Part shown: positions 32,540 to 44,210 of the stretch, piece by piece | How the letters are laid out: each line of letters begins with the position of its first letter | Numbering within the stretch: position 1 is the first letter of the stretch | From: Macrothele yani | Lineage: Eukaryota > Arthropoda > Arachnida > Araneae > Macrothelidae | Assembly: GCA_039090855.1 (NCBI GenBank) | Contig: CM077025.1 | Span: 94,840,489-94,904,488, forward strand | DNA length: 64,000 nucleotides | Direction of reading: 5' to 3' | Notes under the pieces: model-generated | Databases searched by the model: none | What the model was told of the DNA's origin: nothing | What the model saw: only the letters and a program-made list of their open reading frames with translations | Made by a program: the position numbers and the translations under genes

Positions 32540-34480
32540 ATGTACAATTTCGCCGGTAGAGGGCATAAATGCAGATGATGTCGAATTCAAAAATACGTTT
32601 TATTCCACATATTTGCTTCTAAACATCCGATTAAAATTTTTTTTATCTTTCGATTCCATTTGTGTCGAAGAGTATTTTAGATATAGTTACTTTTTCAAAT
32701 TACGCATAGATTTCCCGCTAGGGGACGTAAAGGTAAATTACATTTTCCCGAATAACTCTTCTTCTAACACTCCGATTTTAAAATTTTTTTCTTCTGCGGA
32801 TACATCTCCTGATGGAAAATCTTTTGCATACAATTTCAAATTTTTTGTAAAGAATACTTCGGCCACCAGGGGGCGTAAGTGTTAATTTTGCTTCTAATGT
32901 ATTTGCCATAAAATCGGAGCTTCTAAAATATCGATTGAAAAAATTCTTTCGTGGACTGATGCCACTATCATCGATAAACCTTTTCGGAATACTTTTTTCC
33001 TTAGAATATTCCACAGTTTCTCCGCCAGGGGGCGTAGATGTACATCTTATTTTTGTCAATATCTCTACTTCTAGTAGTCCTATTTCAAAAATTCCTTCTT
33101 TGTTGGATAGTGTTTTCCGTGTAACATGTTTTGATATAATTTCAACATTTTCAAATAATTCATAGACTATCCGCTAGGGAGCGTAGCGGTAAATTGCGTT
33201 TCCTCCTATATCTCTGCTTCTAAATCTCCGATTTGAGAAATTCTTTCTGCACCGGATACAGCACCTGATGGGAAATCGTTTGCACATATTTTCTAATTTT
33301 TGTAAAAGAAATAGTTTGGCCACCAGGGGGCGTAAATCTTAATTTTCGCTTCTGATGTATTTGCAGCAAAATATGAGCATCTAAATTCTCGATTGGAAAA
33401 AACGTCGTTTGTTGTCCGATACTACTCATGTCCACAAACCTTTTAGAAACATTTTCTTCTTAAAATAGTGCATGCTTTCTACGCCAGGGACGTAGATGCA
33501 TATCTTATTTTTGTCAATATCTCTACTTGTAGGAGTGCAATTTGAAAAATTCCTTCTTTGTCGGATAGTGTTTCCAGTGTGACATGTGGTTCATATAATT
33601 TTAAAATTTTCAAGTAATTCAAAGAATTTCCGCTAAGGGGCGTAAATGTAAATTGCGTTTCCTCTTATATCTCTGCTTCTGAATCTCCGATTTTAAAAAA
33701 TTCTTTCTGCACCGCATACAGCTCCTGATGGGAAATCACTTGCACATAATTTCTAATTTTTGTAAGAAATGGTTTGGCCACCAGGTGGCGTAAGTCTTAA
33801 TTTCCGCTTCTGTTGTATTTGCAGCAAAATATGAGCTTCTAAAATCTCGATTGAAAAAAAGTCGTTTGTTGACCGATACTACTCTTATCGACAAACCTTT
33901 TAGGAAACTTTTCTTCTTGAGAAAATGCATCGTTTCTTCGCCAGGGGCGTAGATGTATATCTTATTTTTGTGAATATCTCTACTTCTAAGAGTCTGATTT
34001 GAAAAATTCCTTCTTTGTTGGATAGTGTTTCCGATGCGAAATGTTTTTTCCTATAAATTCAAAATTTTCAAGTAAATCATAGACGTTCCGCTAGGGAGCA
34101 CAAAGGTAAATTGCGTTTTTGGCGTTATTTTTACTCCGAAAGCTCTGATATGAAAATTTCTTCCTGTATCGCATTCGAGACCTCATGGAAAATATTTTTC
34201 ACATAATTTCTAATTTTTGGTAAAGAATGCTTTAGCTACCAGGGGTCATAAATGTTAATTTCTGCTTGTGAAGTATTTGTTGCAAAATCTAGGCTCCTGA
34301 AAACTCGACTAATTTTTTTCTTGGACCGATACCGCTTATATGGATAAACCATTTGAAAATACTTTCTTCCTAAAATAATGCATAGTTTTCCCACCAGGCG
34401 ACGTAAAGTCACATCTTATTTTTGCCGATATCTCTGTTTCTACGAGTTCGTAAGCTTACGATTCCGTTTACAGCAATATC
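32540..34480. repeat. Higher-order tandem array, three subunits of about 150 bp
   Basis: A GC-rich motif of the form CC(A/G)C(C/T)AGGGG-CGTA recurs at 32,551, 32,714, 32,861, 33,021, 33,171, 33,318, 33,480, 33,630, 33,776, 33,938, 34,088, 34,234 and 34,391. The spacing cycles through about 150, 147 and 160 bp. Corresponding subunits three positions apart (457-459 bp) are more alike than neighbours: GGCCACCAGGGGGCGTAA at 32,861 and 33,318; TCCGCTAGGGAGC at 33,170 and 34,087; CGCCAGGG-CGTAGATGTA at 33,023 and 33,939. Each subunit also carries a TATCTCTACTTCTA / CTTCTAAAATCTCGATT block. The array contains no long coding frame. Confidence 0.9.
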
Positions 34481-35180
34481 TGAAGGATTAAAATCCAGAT
34501 TGAAAATCTTCTTTCTTTCGTCAGATCTATTATTTTCCATACCGCTTTCATTGACTTTGAATAGCTTTGATAAATTTAATTTGCGTCACAACGGATTCAA
34601 AAGACGTGCATATTACACCCGAAAATTCGGTGTCATCTTTCTTGTTTTTAATTTTCATTACTAATTACCAATATCAATTTCTTTTAAACTGTGTAACCTG
34701 AGGAATATTACATAACAGGAAGAATGTAACGTGAGAGACATATGCTAAGGTTATAAAATTTTGTAATAAATACGGCTCTGTGGCGTCCTATGCGATTTTA
34801 AATATGCAAACAAATATATGCAAAATATATGAATATTTGTGAACTAACGGAGTAATATCAATTCAATATGACTAATGAGCCGTTTCTACTAAGATTATGT
34901 GGTAGATGTGGAAGATTTTTGTATTGCATGTAAGGAGTCAGAGAGTGAGTTCAGGGGATAACTTTGATTGGAGTCGATACCAGTGGTAAGTTGTTTAATA
35001 CAAATGTCCATCACTACCGCTTTCTCTCTGAGCACTGCAATCTTTACCCTACTGAGTAACCATCTCCCGCAAATTTATTTTGACTGTATAGACAAAGGAG
35101 TTCACATTCTTATTGTGATAGAATCTTATGGTTTGTGAGACATCCTACTGCTTGATCCAACTGTGTAGATCAATCTGCAC
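34480..35180. other. AT-rich stretch, nothing recognised
   Basis: This is interior of the putative element to the right of the array. No coding or repeat landmark is visible. Confidence 0.35.
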
Positions 35181-35189
35181 AGTATGTTT

Positions 35190-35412
35190 TGTTTGTTTAT
35201 TTCTGGGTTTAACAACTACTAAAGGCAACTGATATGACTGTAAGAAGTCGCCGACCCTAATTTCGGGTAACTTGCTCCAAGGAAGAGACAAATCCAGCAT
35301 CTTCGTGGACATGCACAACACCCATGACACGCCCGGGGTTGAGACTCAGTCTTATCCCGGAAGAATGATCAAAAGCATGCGCCTTAAACCACTCTACCAC
35401 CGGAGCTGCCGT
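35190..35412 (-). mobile_element. tRNA-derived SINE (family 2), antisense
   Basis: The reverse complement begins GGCAGCTCCGGTGGTAGAGTGG with TTTAAGGCGCATGC, and has a B-box-like GTCTCAACCCC. The body is comparable in layout to family 1 (ACCCGAAATTAGGGTCGGCG, GTTAAACCCAGAAATA tail). The tRNA head differs clearly from family 1, while the body landmarks are shared, so the two families may share a body module. Confidence 0.7.
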
Positions 35413-35545
35413 TTCTGTAGTATAGGATCATTCGGTTAAGATACGAGTATGTTTACATACAGAACACAGTTGTAACTATTTTTGCATACATGATCATGTA
35501 AAAAAGTTCCTTTGCCCCCATTCTGTATTATCATGTAACCACGAA

Positions 35546-35650
35546 AAGTGCCTTAGTGGCGCTAAGCCTACAAAAATAGTGTCTTAGTGGTGTTAAGCCT
35601 AGAAGAATAGTGTCTTAGCGCCGCCAAGGCGCGCTAAGCCTCTTCTACAT
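35546..35650. repeat. Short tandem repeat near element right end
   Basis: GTGCCTTAGTGGCGCTAAGCC, GTGTCTTAGTGGTGTTAAGCC and GTGTCTTAGCGCCGCCAAGG give three tandem units of about 38 bp. Each contains an imperfect CTTAG...CTAAG dyad. Confidence 0.7.
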
Positions 35651-35659
35651 TACTGGCTC

Positions 35660-36380
35660 GGAGCGGCCCGTACGTAATGCTGGTGCTTCATTGTCTTCAC
35701 TAGAACTCGATTACTTGAATCCCACTAGACCTCAAATAACTGTGGCAAAAGGAATTTGCAGATTTGCAGCAATCTGATTCTGGCAGGCTCCGAGATCCGA
35801 TTGTCCCATGATTCGTCCTGTCTGAAAGTGGCTTATTTCCTTAGCTTTTTTTGGTGTCACCTAATCATTGACGTTATTCTGCAAAATATATTAAAGGAAA
35901 TTCGAGCATGCAATGCAATATAGACTCCACTATATAGCAAAAATGGCATTACGACAGGTGTGTATTTACTTATATCATGTCTGTGTGGATCATATTGAAG
36001 GCTTTAGATCTGTTATCAATGAAATGGAAAAAGACGATGTTTCTTAGATTCAAATTGTTCAGCATTTAAAATGATGTTAGTTTAAAAAGTGGCATGGTAT
36101 TCGTATTTGCTAATTTAAATTTCTTGTGTTATTCGGTAAAGAAATTAGAAGCAATATGAACCTGTTGCCCGTAGTAAATAAAGATGTTGAAAAGAAACTT
36201 AATAATATTTGGGATTCAAAAATAAAAGCCCTAAGAAACAAATTTGTACGCGCGTTACAAAAAACAATGGTTTTCTAACTCCATATAGAGTTGCTACATT
36301 TTTCAAAGGCCAATATGTACGCATAATTGATCGCTTAAGTATTAGCCACATGCCCCGCTTAAAACGCGAACGACTGACTT
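35660..36380. other. Stretch without recognisable genes
   Basis: No element ends or homologous coding were recognised before the R1-type LINE begins. Confidence 0.35.
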
Positions 36381-36409
36381 CCTGTCTCATTTCCTTGTCT
36401 GCCAAGGAA

Positions 36410-38400
36410 AGCTATCCAACCGCCAATTCGGTTTCACACGGAGCGGTGTACCAGTCAGGGGCTAGTCAGCCTTACACAGTAGGCAAAGGTAAAATGTTAA
36501 AGAAGGTTGCACACTTGCCTCATCTCCTTGGATATGCGGAGTGAGTTCAACAGTGTCTGGTAGATACTTGTCCTCGAGAGTCTGAAAAGACTTGTTTTTT
36601 TGAGGAATTTGTTCCTGTTGGTTAGTGATTTTCTCTCAGATAGGAGGGCTGAGTTTGAAGTTGGAAATCAGAATTTTAGCAGAGTGTATGAGAAGGGTTG
36701 TCTGCAAGGCTCTTGTTCGGGCCCTTTGTTCTGGAATATCATTGCAGGCACAGCATTCACATTTCCTCTGGAAGACGGAGTGCAGATGAAGGCCTATGAG
36801 AATGACTTCATCCTAATAGTGTCTGCATCGGGTAGGCATGTGATAGAGCAAACGGTGCCCACTGCTCTAGCACAGCTAGATAGAGTAAGGAGTGTAAGCC
36901 CTGCTTCGCTCCTGAAAAAACGACACTTTTAACTATTGCGAAGAAAGAGGAAATGGTCTCTCCCCCTAAGTGTCGGTTAATGGGCAACGGTGAGGAAGAT
37001 GAGGTACCTAGGAGTAATCCTAGATACTAAGTTGTCAGGACTCCCACACCTTAAATACCTGAAAGATAGTTGTACGGCGATTCTGAACAGGATCAATGGA
37101 ATGCGGCCGTCTGGGCTAGCCAAAAAGGTTGTGTACAAGCGAGTGGTTGAAAGGATCCTAACATATGCGTGTTCAGCATTGCGGTCGGACACGGTTAGGA
37201 TGCGAATTTATCTTAAACAGATGCAGCGATGAGCGCTGTTAGGTATGCCTAGGTGTTTCCGTACAACTTCCACAGCTGCACTGTAAATGTTCGCTGGGTG
37301 TGAACCGGCGCACCTAGTCGTTGTGAGGCAATCTGAAATGCAGCACCTCAGGTTCCGAAAGGACGTGAACTGATAGGAGAACAATTTCGGTCGTCCGAAG
37401 TAGAATTGCTCAGGACAGACTAGGTTTGATATTCGGCCAACGAAATCTGTACCACATGGGATAAGGATATCCCCTCGGGGGTAGTTAGAAAGCTGTTCAC
37501 GGATTACTCCAAGATGGTGGATGTGTAGGTGCACGGTGTTGTGAACTCTAGAATGGCAACGAGTCGTTCGCGAAACAGATTAAATTATCGTCGTACTCCT
37601 CTGTCTTCCAAGCAGAGTTGTTAGCGATCAGATAGGCGTTGCTGTTATTGGCCATTGCCCAACAGCAACGTGAGCGAATAAAATAATTTTTCTGACAGCC
37701 AAGCAGCTTTAAAAGCACGTGGCCAGTTCAGGAGCAAGATTCTCCTTGTCAGAGAACTAAAATTTATTTTGGAGACAGCAGGCAATACAGTGATTTCTTT
37801 CCAGTGGGTCTCAAGTCATGTCGAAACCATTGGAAATGAGACAGCGGACCGGCTGGGGAAGGAACCGCTGGCAAGCGGGTCGCTGATTAGCATCTAACGA
37901 CGCCGCTGCAATGCGTGAAGACCCACATGCAAAAAGCCACGATGGTGGAGTGGCAGAAAAGATGGGACAAGGGTGTGAAGGAAAAGGAGCAGTGTCTTTC
38001 CCCGAGTCTCCACCAAGAGAGTGGAGTCAGGCGGGTTCCTAAACCAGGAACTCAACCGGCCATGGTCTATCGCCAGAGTACTTACGGCGTTTTGCGGTAG
38101 GGGAAAGGATGTGTGGATGCGGGGTCTAGTCCGAAGACGTCGTCCACATGATACTTGAATGTGTTTCTCTTGCAGGTCGGAGAAACGTCCTCGTTCCAGA
38201 AAGAGAAAAAGTGAGGTAACTCTCGATCCTGCTTGTTCATCCCAGAGGGAGACAGGGACTAATCGAGTTGGTCAAAGACCTCGTTGCGACACAAGAAGAG
38301 CTTACGGTAGGAGACTGAAGACTGCAATGTAGAGGAGAACGATGACTCCGCCCCAGAGTAATCTCCACAGCACACGCACTAGTGCTGAGGACTTTGTAAA
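36410..38400 (+). pseudogene. R1-type LINE: RT, thumb and RNase H remnant, 5' truncated
   Basis: The RT starts with NRQFGFTRSG-like and SLDMRSEFNSVW (after which a TAG replaces tryptophan), then RNLFLLVSDFLSDRRAEFEV and GCLQGSCSGPLFWNI (36,600-36,932). The catalytic box AYADDF reads AYENDF (36,789-36,809), losing one aspartate. Thumb sequence MRYLGVILDTKLSGLPHLKY is at 36,990-37,232. An RNase H-type segment WVSSHVETIGNETADRLG is near 37,800-37,860, and the C-terminus decays to about 38,360. The endonuclease and ORF1 are absent. The arrangement RT then RNase H is known from R1/I-group LINEs. Several stops and frameshifts are present. Confidence 0.82.
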
Positions 38401-38414
38401 TACCATAGTAAATA

Positions 38415-39820
38415 CACTGGCGAAAAGTGAAAAAGAATACCAAGAAGGAATTGGCGGACGATCATGAAATTTACATATGTTAATGGGGTAGAGATAACGT
38501 AGGTGCGATGTTAATTTCGGGACCAACCGGTGAACGCTTACGCCACAGCACGGCATAATATGCAAATTATCGTCGGTGGTATTTAAGGAGTACGGCGAAG
38601 TGAATGTAATCAGTCGTCGGCGTACGGACACGTGCGAAGACCCTGAAGAAGCTGCAATGCCTGGACATGGAAGACGTGTACGATTTAAACATTTATCGGA
38701 CTTTGAGCGAGGTCGTTTAGTCGGGCTCCGCGAGGCCGGGTGGTCGTATTGCGGAGCGAATTGGACGGGAATTATCAGTGGTGGTGGGACGATGGTGGCG
38801 TAGATGGTCCGAGGAACATTCCCACACGAGAAGACGTGGAACCGGGAGTCACAGATGGACTGATGAGCGGACCGATCGACGCATAAGAAGAGCGGCGTTG
38901 TCAAGCAGAACATCCACTGCGACGCAAATCCGAGTTGCCGTTGCACCTGAGGTGACTGTGCGAACAATCCCCAACCGTCTACTGGATGCAGGACTACGTG
39001 CACGTGTGCCTCTGGCATGTGTACCTCTGACTCCAGACCACCGTCAGGAACGGCTGCAGTGGTGTCGCCAACGTCTGCACTGGAGAACGCAATGTCGATC
39101 TGTCATGTGCAGCGATGAAAGCAGATTCTGCTTGGGAGCCTTCGATGGCCGTATGCGTGTTCCTAGACGCACAGAGGAGCGTATCCACCCTTCTTGCATC
39201 CGCCAGCGACACACGGGGTGTGGAGAGCGATCAGCTATCACTCCCGTGCACAACTAGTGTTTGTACCAGGTACGTTAAACAGCACCTCCTACATCAACAA
39301 CATCATTCAGCCCGTTGTTGTGCCATTTGTAAGGTCGGTCCATCGTGGTGTTTTCCGGCAAGATAACGAACGCCCACACACGGCTTGTGCAACGCAACAT
39401 GCACTTCAGGGTGTGAGACAACTTCTATGGCCTGCACGTTCACCGGATTTGTCCTCCATTGAGCACGTGTGGGATTTTATGGCACAAAGACTTATCCGGT
39501 CTCCACGGCCAGCCACGACCATCTCCTATTTACGCGTCCAGGTTGAGGATGCTTGGAACTCAATACCCCAAACTTACATCCAACATCTGTACGACAGACT
39601 CCATGCCAGAATTGACCAGTGTGACGCAGTTCATAGCGGTTCAACCTCGTACTAACCATGTTACATAGAAATGTTATTTTTCAGTTTACCAGCAAATACA
39701 GCTGTTTTTTGCCATAATGTTTTGATCACGCTCTCCTCTGTATTCCGTTATTATGCTGTATAAATTTCGTTGGTATCAGACGTCTTCTTCTTGGTGTTCT
39801 TTTTTCACTTTCCGCCAGTG
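38415..39820 (+). mobile_element. Tc1-like element, sister copy of 16,960-18,387
   Basis: The ends CACTGGCGAAAAGTGAAAAAG and, reversed from the right, CACTGGCGGAAAGTGAAAAAAG match. Intact TA duplications lie at 38,413-38,414 and 39,821-39,822. It inserted directly against the R1 LINE 3' region. Confidence 0.95.
38658..39655 (+). pseudogene. Tc1-like transposase with a 19-bp deletion
   Basis: The ATG at 38,658 opens MPGHGRRVRFKHLSDFERGR with the HTH. The frame shifts near 38,770 into 38,778-39,257, which carries the linker, first catalytic aspartate in VMCSDESRFCLG and the GERIHPSCIRQ segment. Relative to the sister copy, 19 bp are missing at about 39,216, which throws the frame. The 39,194-39,655 frame then holds AISYHSRAQLVFVPG, RQDNERPHTA (second Asp kept), SPDLSSIEHVWDF (Glu kept) and the full C-terminus ending GSTSY. 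All three acidic residues survive here, unlike the sister copy. Confidence 0.87.
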
Positions 39821-40029
39821 TATATCTACTTTTTCATGTCTTTGAGAGGGCTCGTGAATATAAAGGATTGATTTACCATTCCCTGAGACTCTCAGTGTAA
39901 ATAAATGGGCTTGTACTTTCATTTTAGTCTAGACCCCAAAATTCCATCGCGCTGGGGAATAGATCTCCCAGCTAGTCGCAAAATTAGAATCGCGGCCCAT
40001 CAGCACGTCGCACGGCGGGCTATGGCAAA

Positions 40030-40175
40030 GGGGTTGGGAGTAGTGTTTCAAGAGGTTGGGAGTAGGGGTCCAAGAGGTTGGGAATAGTGGTGTTGGGGGT
40101 AGTGGTCCAGCGGGAGCAACAGACCAGGGGCTGGGAGTAGTGGTCCAGCGGGGGGCAACAGATCATAGCCGGTCC
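40030..40175. repeat. Minisatellite, about 22-24 bp unit
   Basis: GGTTGGGAGTAGTGGTCCAG variants repeat about six times (AGAGGTTGGGAATAGTGG, GGGGCTGGGAGTAGTGGTCC). Confidence 0.85.
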
Positions 40176-40179
40176 CTGG

Positions 40180-40600
40180 ACAGATCCCGTCCCACTGGCA
40201 GGATTGCTCGCGCAACGCATTCACCGTCAAATTTTTCGAGAGAGTTCAGCATATCCCTACAGAGCCGAAATTTTGGTGGAGCATGTTTAATCAACAGTTT
40301 AGCTTCCTGTGAGGTGGGGCGATCATTTTCTTGTGAAAAAAGAGTAAATGTGCGACGGAAAATCTAAAGATGTCCACTGCAGTTCCAAAGAACTTTTCCC
40401 ATCAAAAGCATTGTTGTAATTAGCAAGATGAATAAATCATATTTTTCCCGCATAAAATGAAAAGATACAGTATCATTGAATAAATTATGGTGTGATTTTT
40501 ACCAAAAATTTCTTGAAATGATTAGCTAATACAAAATTAGTATTTTTTTCTGTTCTCTCGCACCTAAAACTCCTTTACCTATTCATAACAAAGAAAATGC
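40180..40600. other. Stretch without recognisable genes
   Basis: A CGAGAGAGTTCAGCATATCCCT track loosely resembles the 3' end of the gag-only element (30,890-30,920). Nothing else is recognised. Confidence 0.35.
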
Positions 40601-40603
40601 ATT

Positions 40604-40637
40604 ACTGTTTGTGAAAAGTTGCAACACCATGAAGGGA
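40604..40637 (+). repeat. Tc1 terminal-repeat fragment
   Basis: TACTGTTTGTGAAAAGTTGC and following AACACCATGAAGG match the left end of the element at 58,301. It abuts the end of the Tx1-like LINE coding region. Confidence 0.5.
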
Positions 40638-43600
40638 TCAATTGAGCGTACAATACGCTGAGAACGGTAGGTCCGGCACACAAATACGTTGAACCACCTG
40701 GAATGCCAGATGTAGAAGAGGTAAAAGAACCGGACAATGCAGATAAATGTGTGAGATATCTGCGGTCGCCGGACAGAAACCACAGTCGGGCAATGGGATG
40801 AGTGCCAAGCGGAATAGAGTCATTGGTGCTGGTATGCGACGATGTTGAAATTGGCATTGGATGTTTCGTTCAGTGGGTGTGGACAGAGGCAACGCGCCTG
40901 CCGACCACACACATGGCAAGGCAGCAGTTGGGACGTATGGAATCGGTAGAGGCAAAGAGGTAGAAGGATCAATTAGAAAATGACACAGAGAGCAGACAGT
41001 GAAGCTGGAGAGAGGGAGGACGGAGCCCCGAAATATGAGGAAAAAGGGAAGGGGGAGAGAAGCGAAGGGTACAAAAAGAAGTCCAGTGGGTGTTGCTAGG
41101 GCAGGATAAAGATGGATAATAGCGGAGCGGAGATCGGCGTAAAGGGGAAGAGAAGCGGAAGCGCGAGGAAGGAGGGGGAGAACTTGGAGAAGGATTTCCA
41201 GGAAAGGCTTGCGGTGAGGAGATCTCGGACTGTCACGACCCTGGCAGGGATCCATGACAGATCAGAGAAATAAGGAGCATCGGGAGGGTGGATAGTTGAG
41301 CAGTGAAACAAGGGTTGGGCATGAAGTTCAGAGGTGGAGCCGGTGGGAGAACGGGAAATAGGTAGAGAACGGAGCAGAGAAAGTACCTCGGATTAAAACG
41401 AAGAAAAACGGGAGTGCAGAAAAGGGAAGTGATTCATCAGAAGAAAAGTAACAAAGGAATATCTGGGGTTGCGAGGAGATATCATAACATCCAAGGTGAG
41501 CTGAACTGGAGTAGGCGAGGATCTATAGCATGGAGACCACACGGTGTGTTTGATAGTATAGCGCAACATCAACGAGCAAGACGCCTCCCGTGAACACCGG
41601 ACGATGGAGAGTACAGATTCGAATCCAGTGATGATGCGTCCAGATCAACCGGGTCATCAATCGGGTGATCTCCTGGAGGTAGTAGGCGGGAAGTTTGATA
41701 ACAGTTCAGACGTCGAGGCAGAGTGAAAGGAGGCAGGTACGGGCGAGTTTGGCTCTTGTGAAATAGGAGGTACAGAATTGTGCATTTTTCCAAAAATTTA
41801 TGGACCGAATGAGACGAGGTAAAAGCGCGGCCTAGTTGGCAGGAAGTGCAGCGGTCGGCAAGCCGAGTTGGACCCCAAGGAATTTTTTGCGTGGTAGCGG
41901 TCCAGGTGGCACCCCACGGAATATCCGTCCGGGTATTCCATAAAGCGCACCACAAACCAGTGCTTTTAGTGTGATTAGTGCTGCGTTGAAGCAGGAGGCG
42001 TAGAGCTGGTAAGAATTCTCGAGTATGGCGAATTGCTGGTTATGTCGGACACAGAAGGTGGCATCGTCTGCGTACGCCGAATATGTTACACTGAAGTGCC
42101 GAGTACTGGCTGTTAATGGGGGCAGTGCAGCGAGCGGAGCACGATGAGAAAACTCTGAGGAACGGTTCAAACACTAGGGCAAATTATTGACCGGACAGTG
42201 GGCAACCTATCCGAATGCCACGCTGAAACTGGATGGAGGCGGTAAGAAAGGCAATGTTCTTGACGTGGAATACTGTTTCCCGATAGAGGGCAAGAAGAGT
42301 GGACACAAATGGAGGGGGGAAGCCGAAGGCAGTGAGAGTAAGAGAAAGGAAGGAGTGGGAAATGTTATCGAACGCACCGCCCTGGTCTAGGTTAAGGAGC
42401 GCGAGCGATTCTCGATTAGTAGAAGCAAGATGGACAAGGTTACGAAGAAGATGGAGATTGGAGGAAATAGTCCGACCAGGAACCGTGTAGGTATGGTTGG
42501 GAGAAAGAAGATAGGGAAGGATACAGTTGAGTCTACAGGATGAGAGTTTAGTATTAAGCTTGTAATCAATATTTAATAGAGAGATGGGCCGCCAATTTCC
42601 CGGGTCAAGGAGATCCCCTTTCATAGGAAAAAGTACGGCGGGGGCAACAGTAAAACGCCTCGGAAGAGAAAAGGACGTAAAAGCAGTGAGAAAAGCAGCG
42701 AGTAAACCCGGAAGGAGAGCTGGAAAGAAAGCTAGATAGAAGGAATAAGTGAGGCCATCTGGCACAGGGACAGCTCGGGAATTCAAAGAACGGAAGGCGG
42801 ACCGAAGTTCTGAATCTGAAGAGGTGAGAGGTTGGGTGAGAGAGTCTAAGAGATCAGAAGGGACTTTAGGAAGGGAAGAGAGAAGAGAAGAGACAGCTGA
42901 GGAGGAAGGAGGAGGAGTTTCACCAAATTTGGAAGCAAAGTAGCTACGAGTTTGTGAGCAGAGAGCGTCCGGAGCTGAGACAATCCGTCCATCTGACTGG
43001 CGAAGAAAACGGAGAGGATGCGAGGAGCGGCGTTGAGTTTCAAGCAAAGGAAGGAAGTCGTAAGCACAGTCCTCCGGAGCTAGATGCTGCAGACATCGGC
43101 AAAGGATGGCTTGCTGTGCTCGTGGTTCCAATATCGCTCGGAAGTCCGCCATATAGGCTGGGTAGAGCGGATGAGTGACGCCAAGATGAGAGAGAATGTG
43201 GCGGATGTTCTGTTCCTTCATTTTCCGTTGGGTGTAAATGCAAAAGGAGAAACGTTTAAGAAGATTCAAGACGTGCGACTTGACCATCAGACAATACGTA
43301 AGCGCACAAGGCGCGGCGGAGAGTCCAGAATGGAAGTGTTGTACAAGCTCTCGGACTTGAGAGGAAAGGTCTGTATCGGTTAGCAGAGTCGATTCGAACG
43401 TCCAGAAATGATACCCTGAACGCTGATATGAAAAATGGCCAAAGGCAACCTGGACCGCACAATGGTTCGAGGAAACTGCCGGCGAGTGTTGTCATGTCGT
43501 CACCACTGGGAGGAGTGCAGAAGAGATGTAGAAGCGCTCTAGTCGCGCCGAAGTGAGAACAGACGTAGCCGAACTCCGCCAGGTATGAGATATGGTTATT

Positions 43601-44169
43601 GGATGCCGGTGACGAAAGACGTCAGTGAGGTCGAAGTCTGCTACAAGAGTACTGAGCAGATTCACAAGCCGATGACGATACTCGGTGGTAGAAGGCATGC
43701 GATCCAGAGCAGGGTGCAGTGTACAATTGTAATCCTCTCCAATCAGAACATTGTCAGATTGCAACGCTGACTGAAGGGCGGTACGCAGTGCCAAGAATTA
43801 AGAGGTAAGTGACGGTGAAGTGCATGGGACGTAGATATTAAATATCAGGTATCTTTGGCCTTCAAGACGGAAGGTGAGACGTTGAACGCAGTCGTGGCAG
43901 AGGTTGTGTACGTGCACTGAGGATATCGCTTGGCGGAATCGAGAGCGAATACCGATGGTGACACCACCGGTCTGAGATTGCTTGAATGCCTGATGGAATT
44001 GGTAATCCCTGCTCTGCCATCGGTGGAATGGTGTGGACGACAAGCAGTTAGTTTCCTGGAGCAGCAGAATATCCTCACCCAGAGGGGCGAGGTCATCCTG
44101 GGCTAGCGTGTTCGCTAGCGGGGAACTAAAGCCCCGACAGTTCAAAGTCACTACTTTGAACGGAGACAT
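40638..44169 (-). pseudogene. Tx1-like LINE ORF2: endonuclease and reverse transcriptase
   Basis: The ATG at 44,169 opens the APE-type endonuclease (MSPFKVVTLNCRGF, LLLQETNC). After frame changes come GEDYNCTLHPALDR, ISHTWRS and LERFYIS (43,492-43,794). The 367-codon RT frame (42,184-43,287) has GNWRPISLLNIDYKLNTK, VPGRTISSNLHLLRNLV, LDQGGAFDNISHSFL and QRGIRIGCPLSGQ, the pattern of Tx1-group LINEs. After a stop and shift, SAYADDATF (about 42,060-42,090) gives the intact YADD box. The C-terminus (40,638-41,255) includes the cysteine-histidine motif CGFCPATADISHIYLHC. The domain order is complete, but at least five frame interruptions are present. Confidence 0.85.
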
Positions 44170-44210
44170 CGGATAGTGGTTCGAGGAGCTTATCTGCCGC
44201 GTCGTTCAGC

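Larger units (their letters stand above)
32253..35655. mobile_element. Putative 3.4-kb non-autonomous element with CAGTRATGTAG ends
   Basis: The left CAGTGATGTAGTTC (32,253) and the reversed right end CAGTAATGTAGAAG (35,655) match, and each is followed within about 40 bp by a GCGCCTTGGCGG / GTGCCTTGGCGG motif. The interior is mostly the tandem array plus AT-rich DNA, with no transposase. Flanking 8-mers do not match, so the boundaries are inferred. Confidence 0.4.

Noticed and set aside
32540..34480. CRISPR-like array
   Set aside because: Units are about 150 bp with diverged sequence throughout, no short identical repeats with unique spacers, and the context is eukaryotic.
36209..36544. Separate 111-codon gene
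   Set aside because: It overlaps the start of the R1-type RT, whose motifs are in another frame; no motif of its own.
42184..43287. Intact host reverse-transcriptase gene
   Set aside because: It is the middle of the Tx1-like LINE; flanking endonuclease and YADD parts are in other frames.
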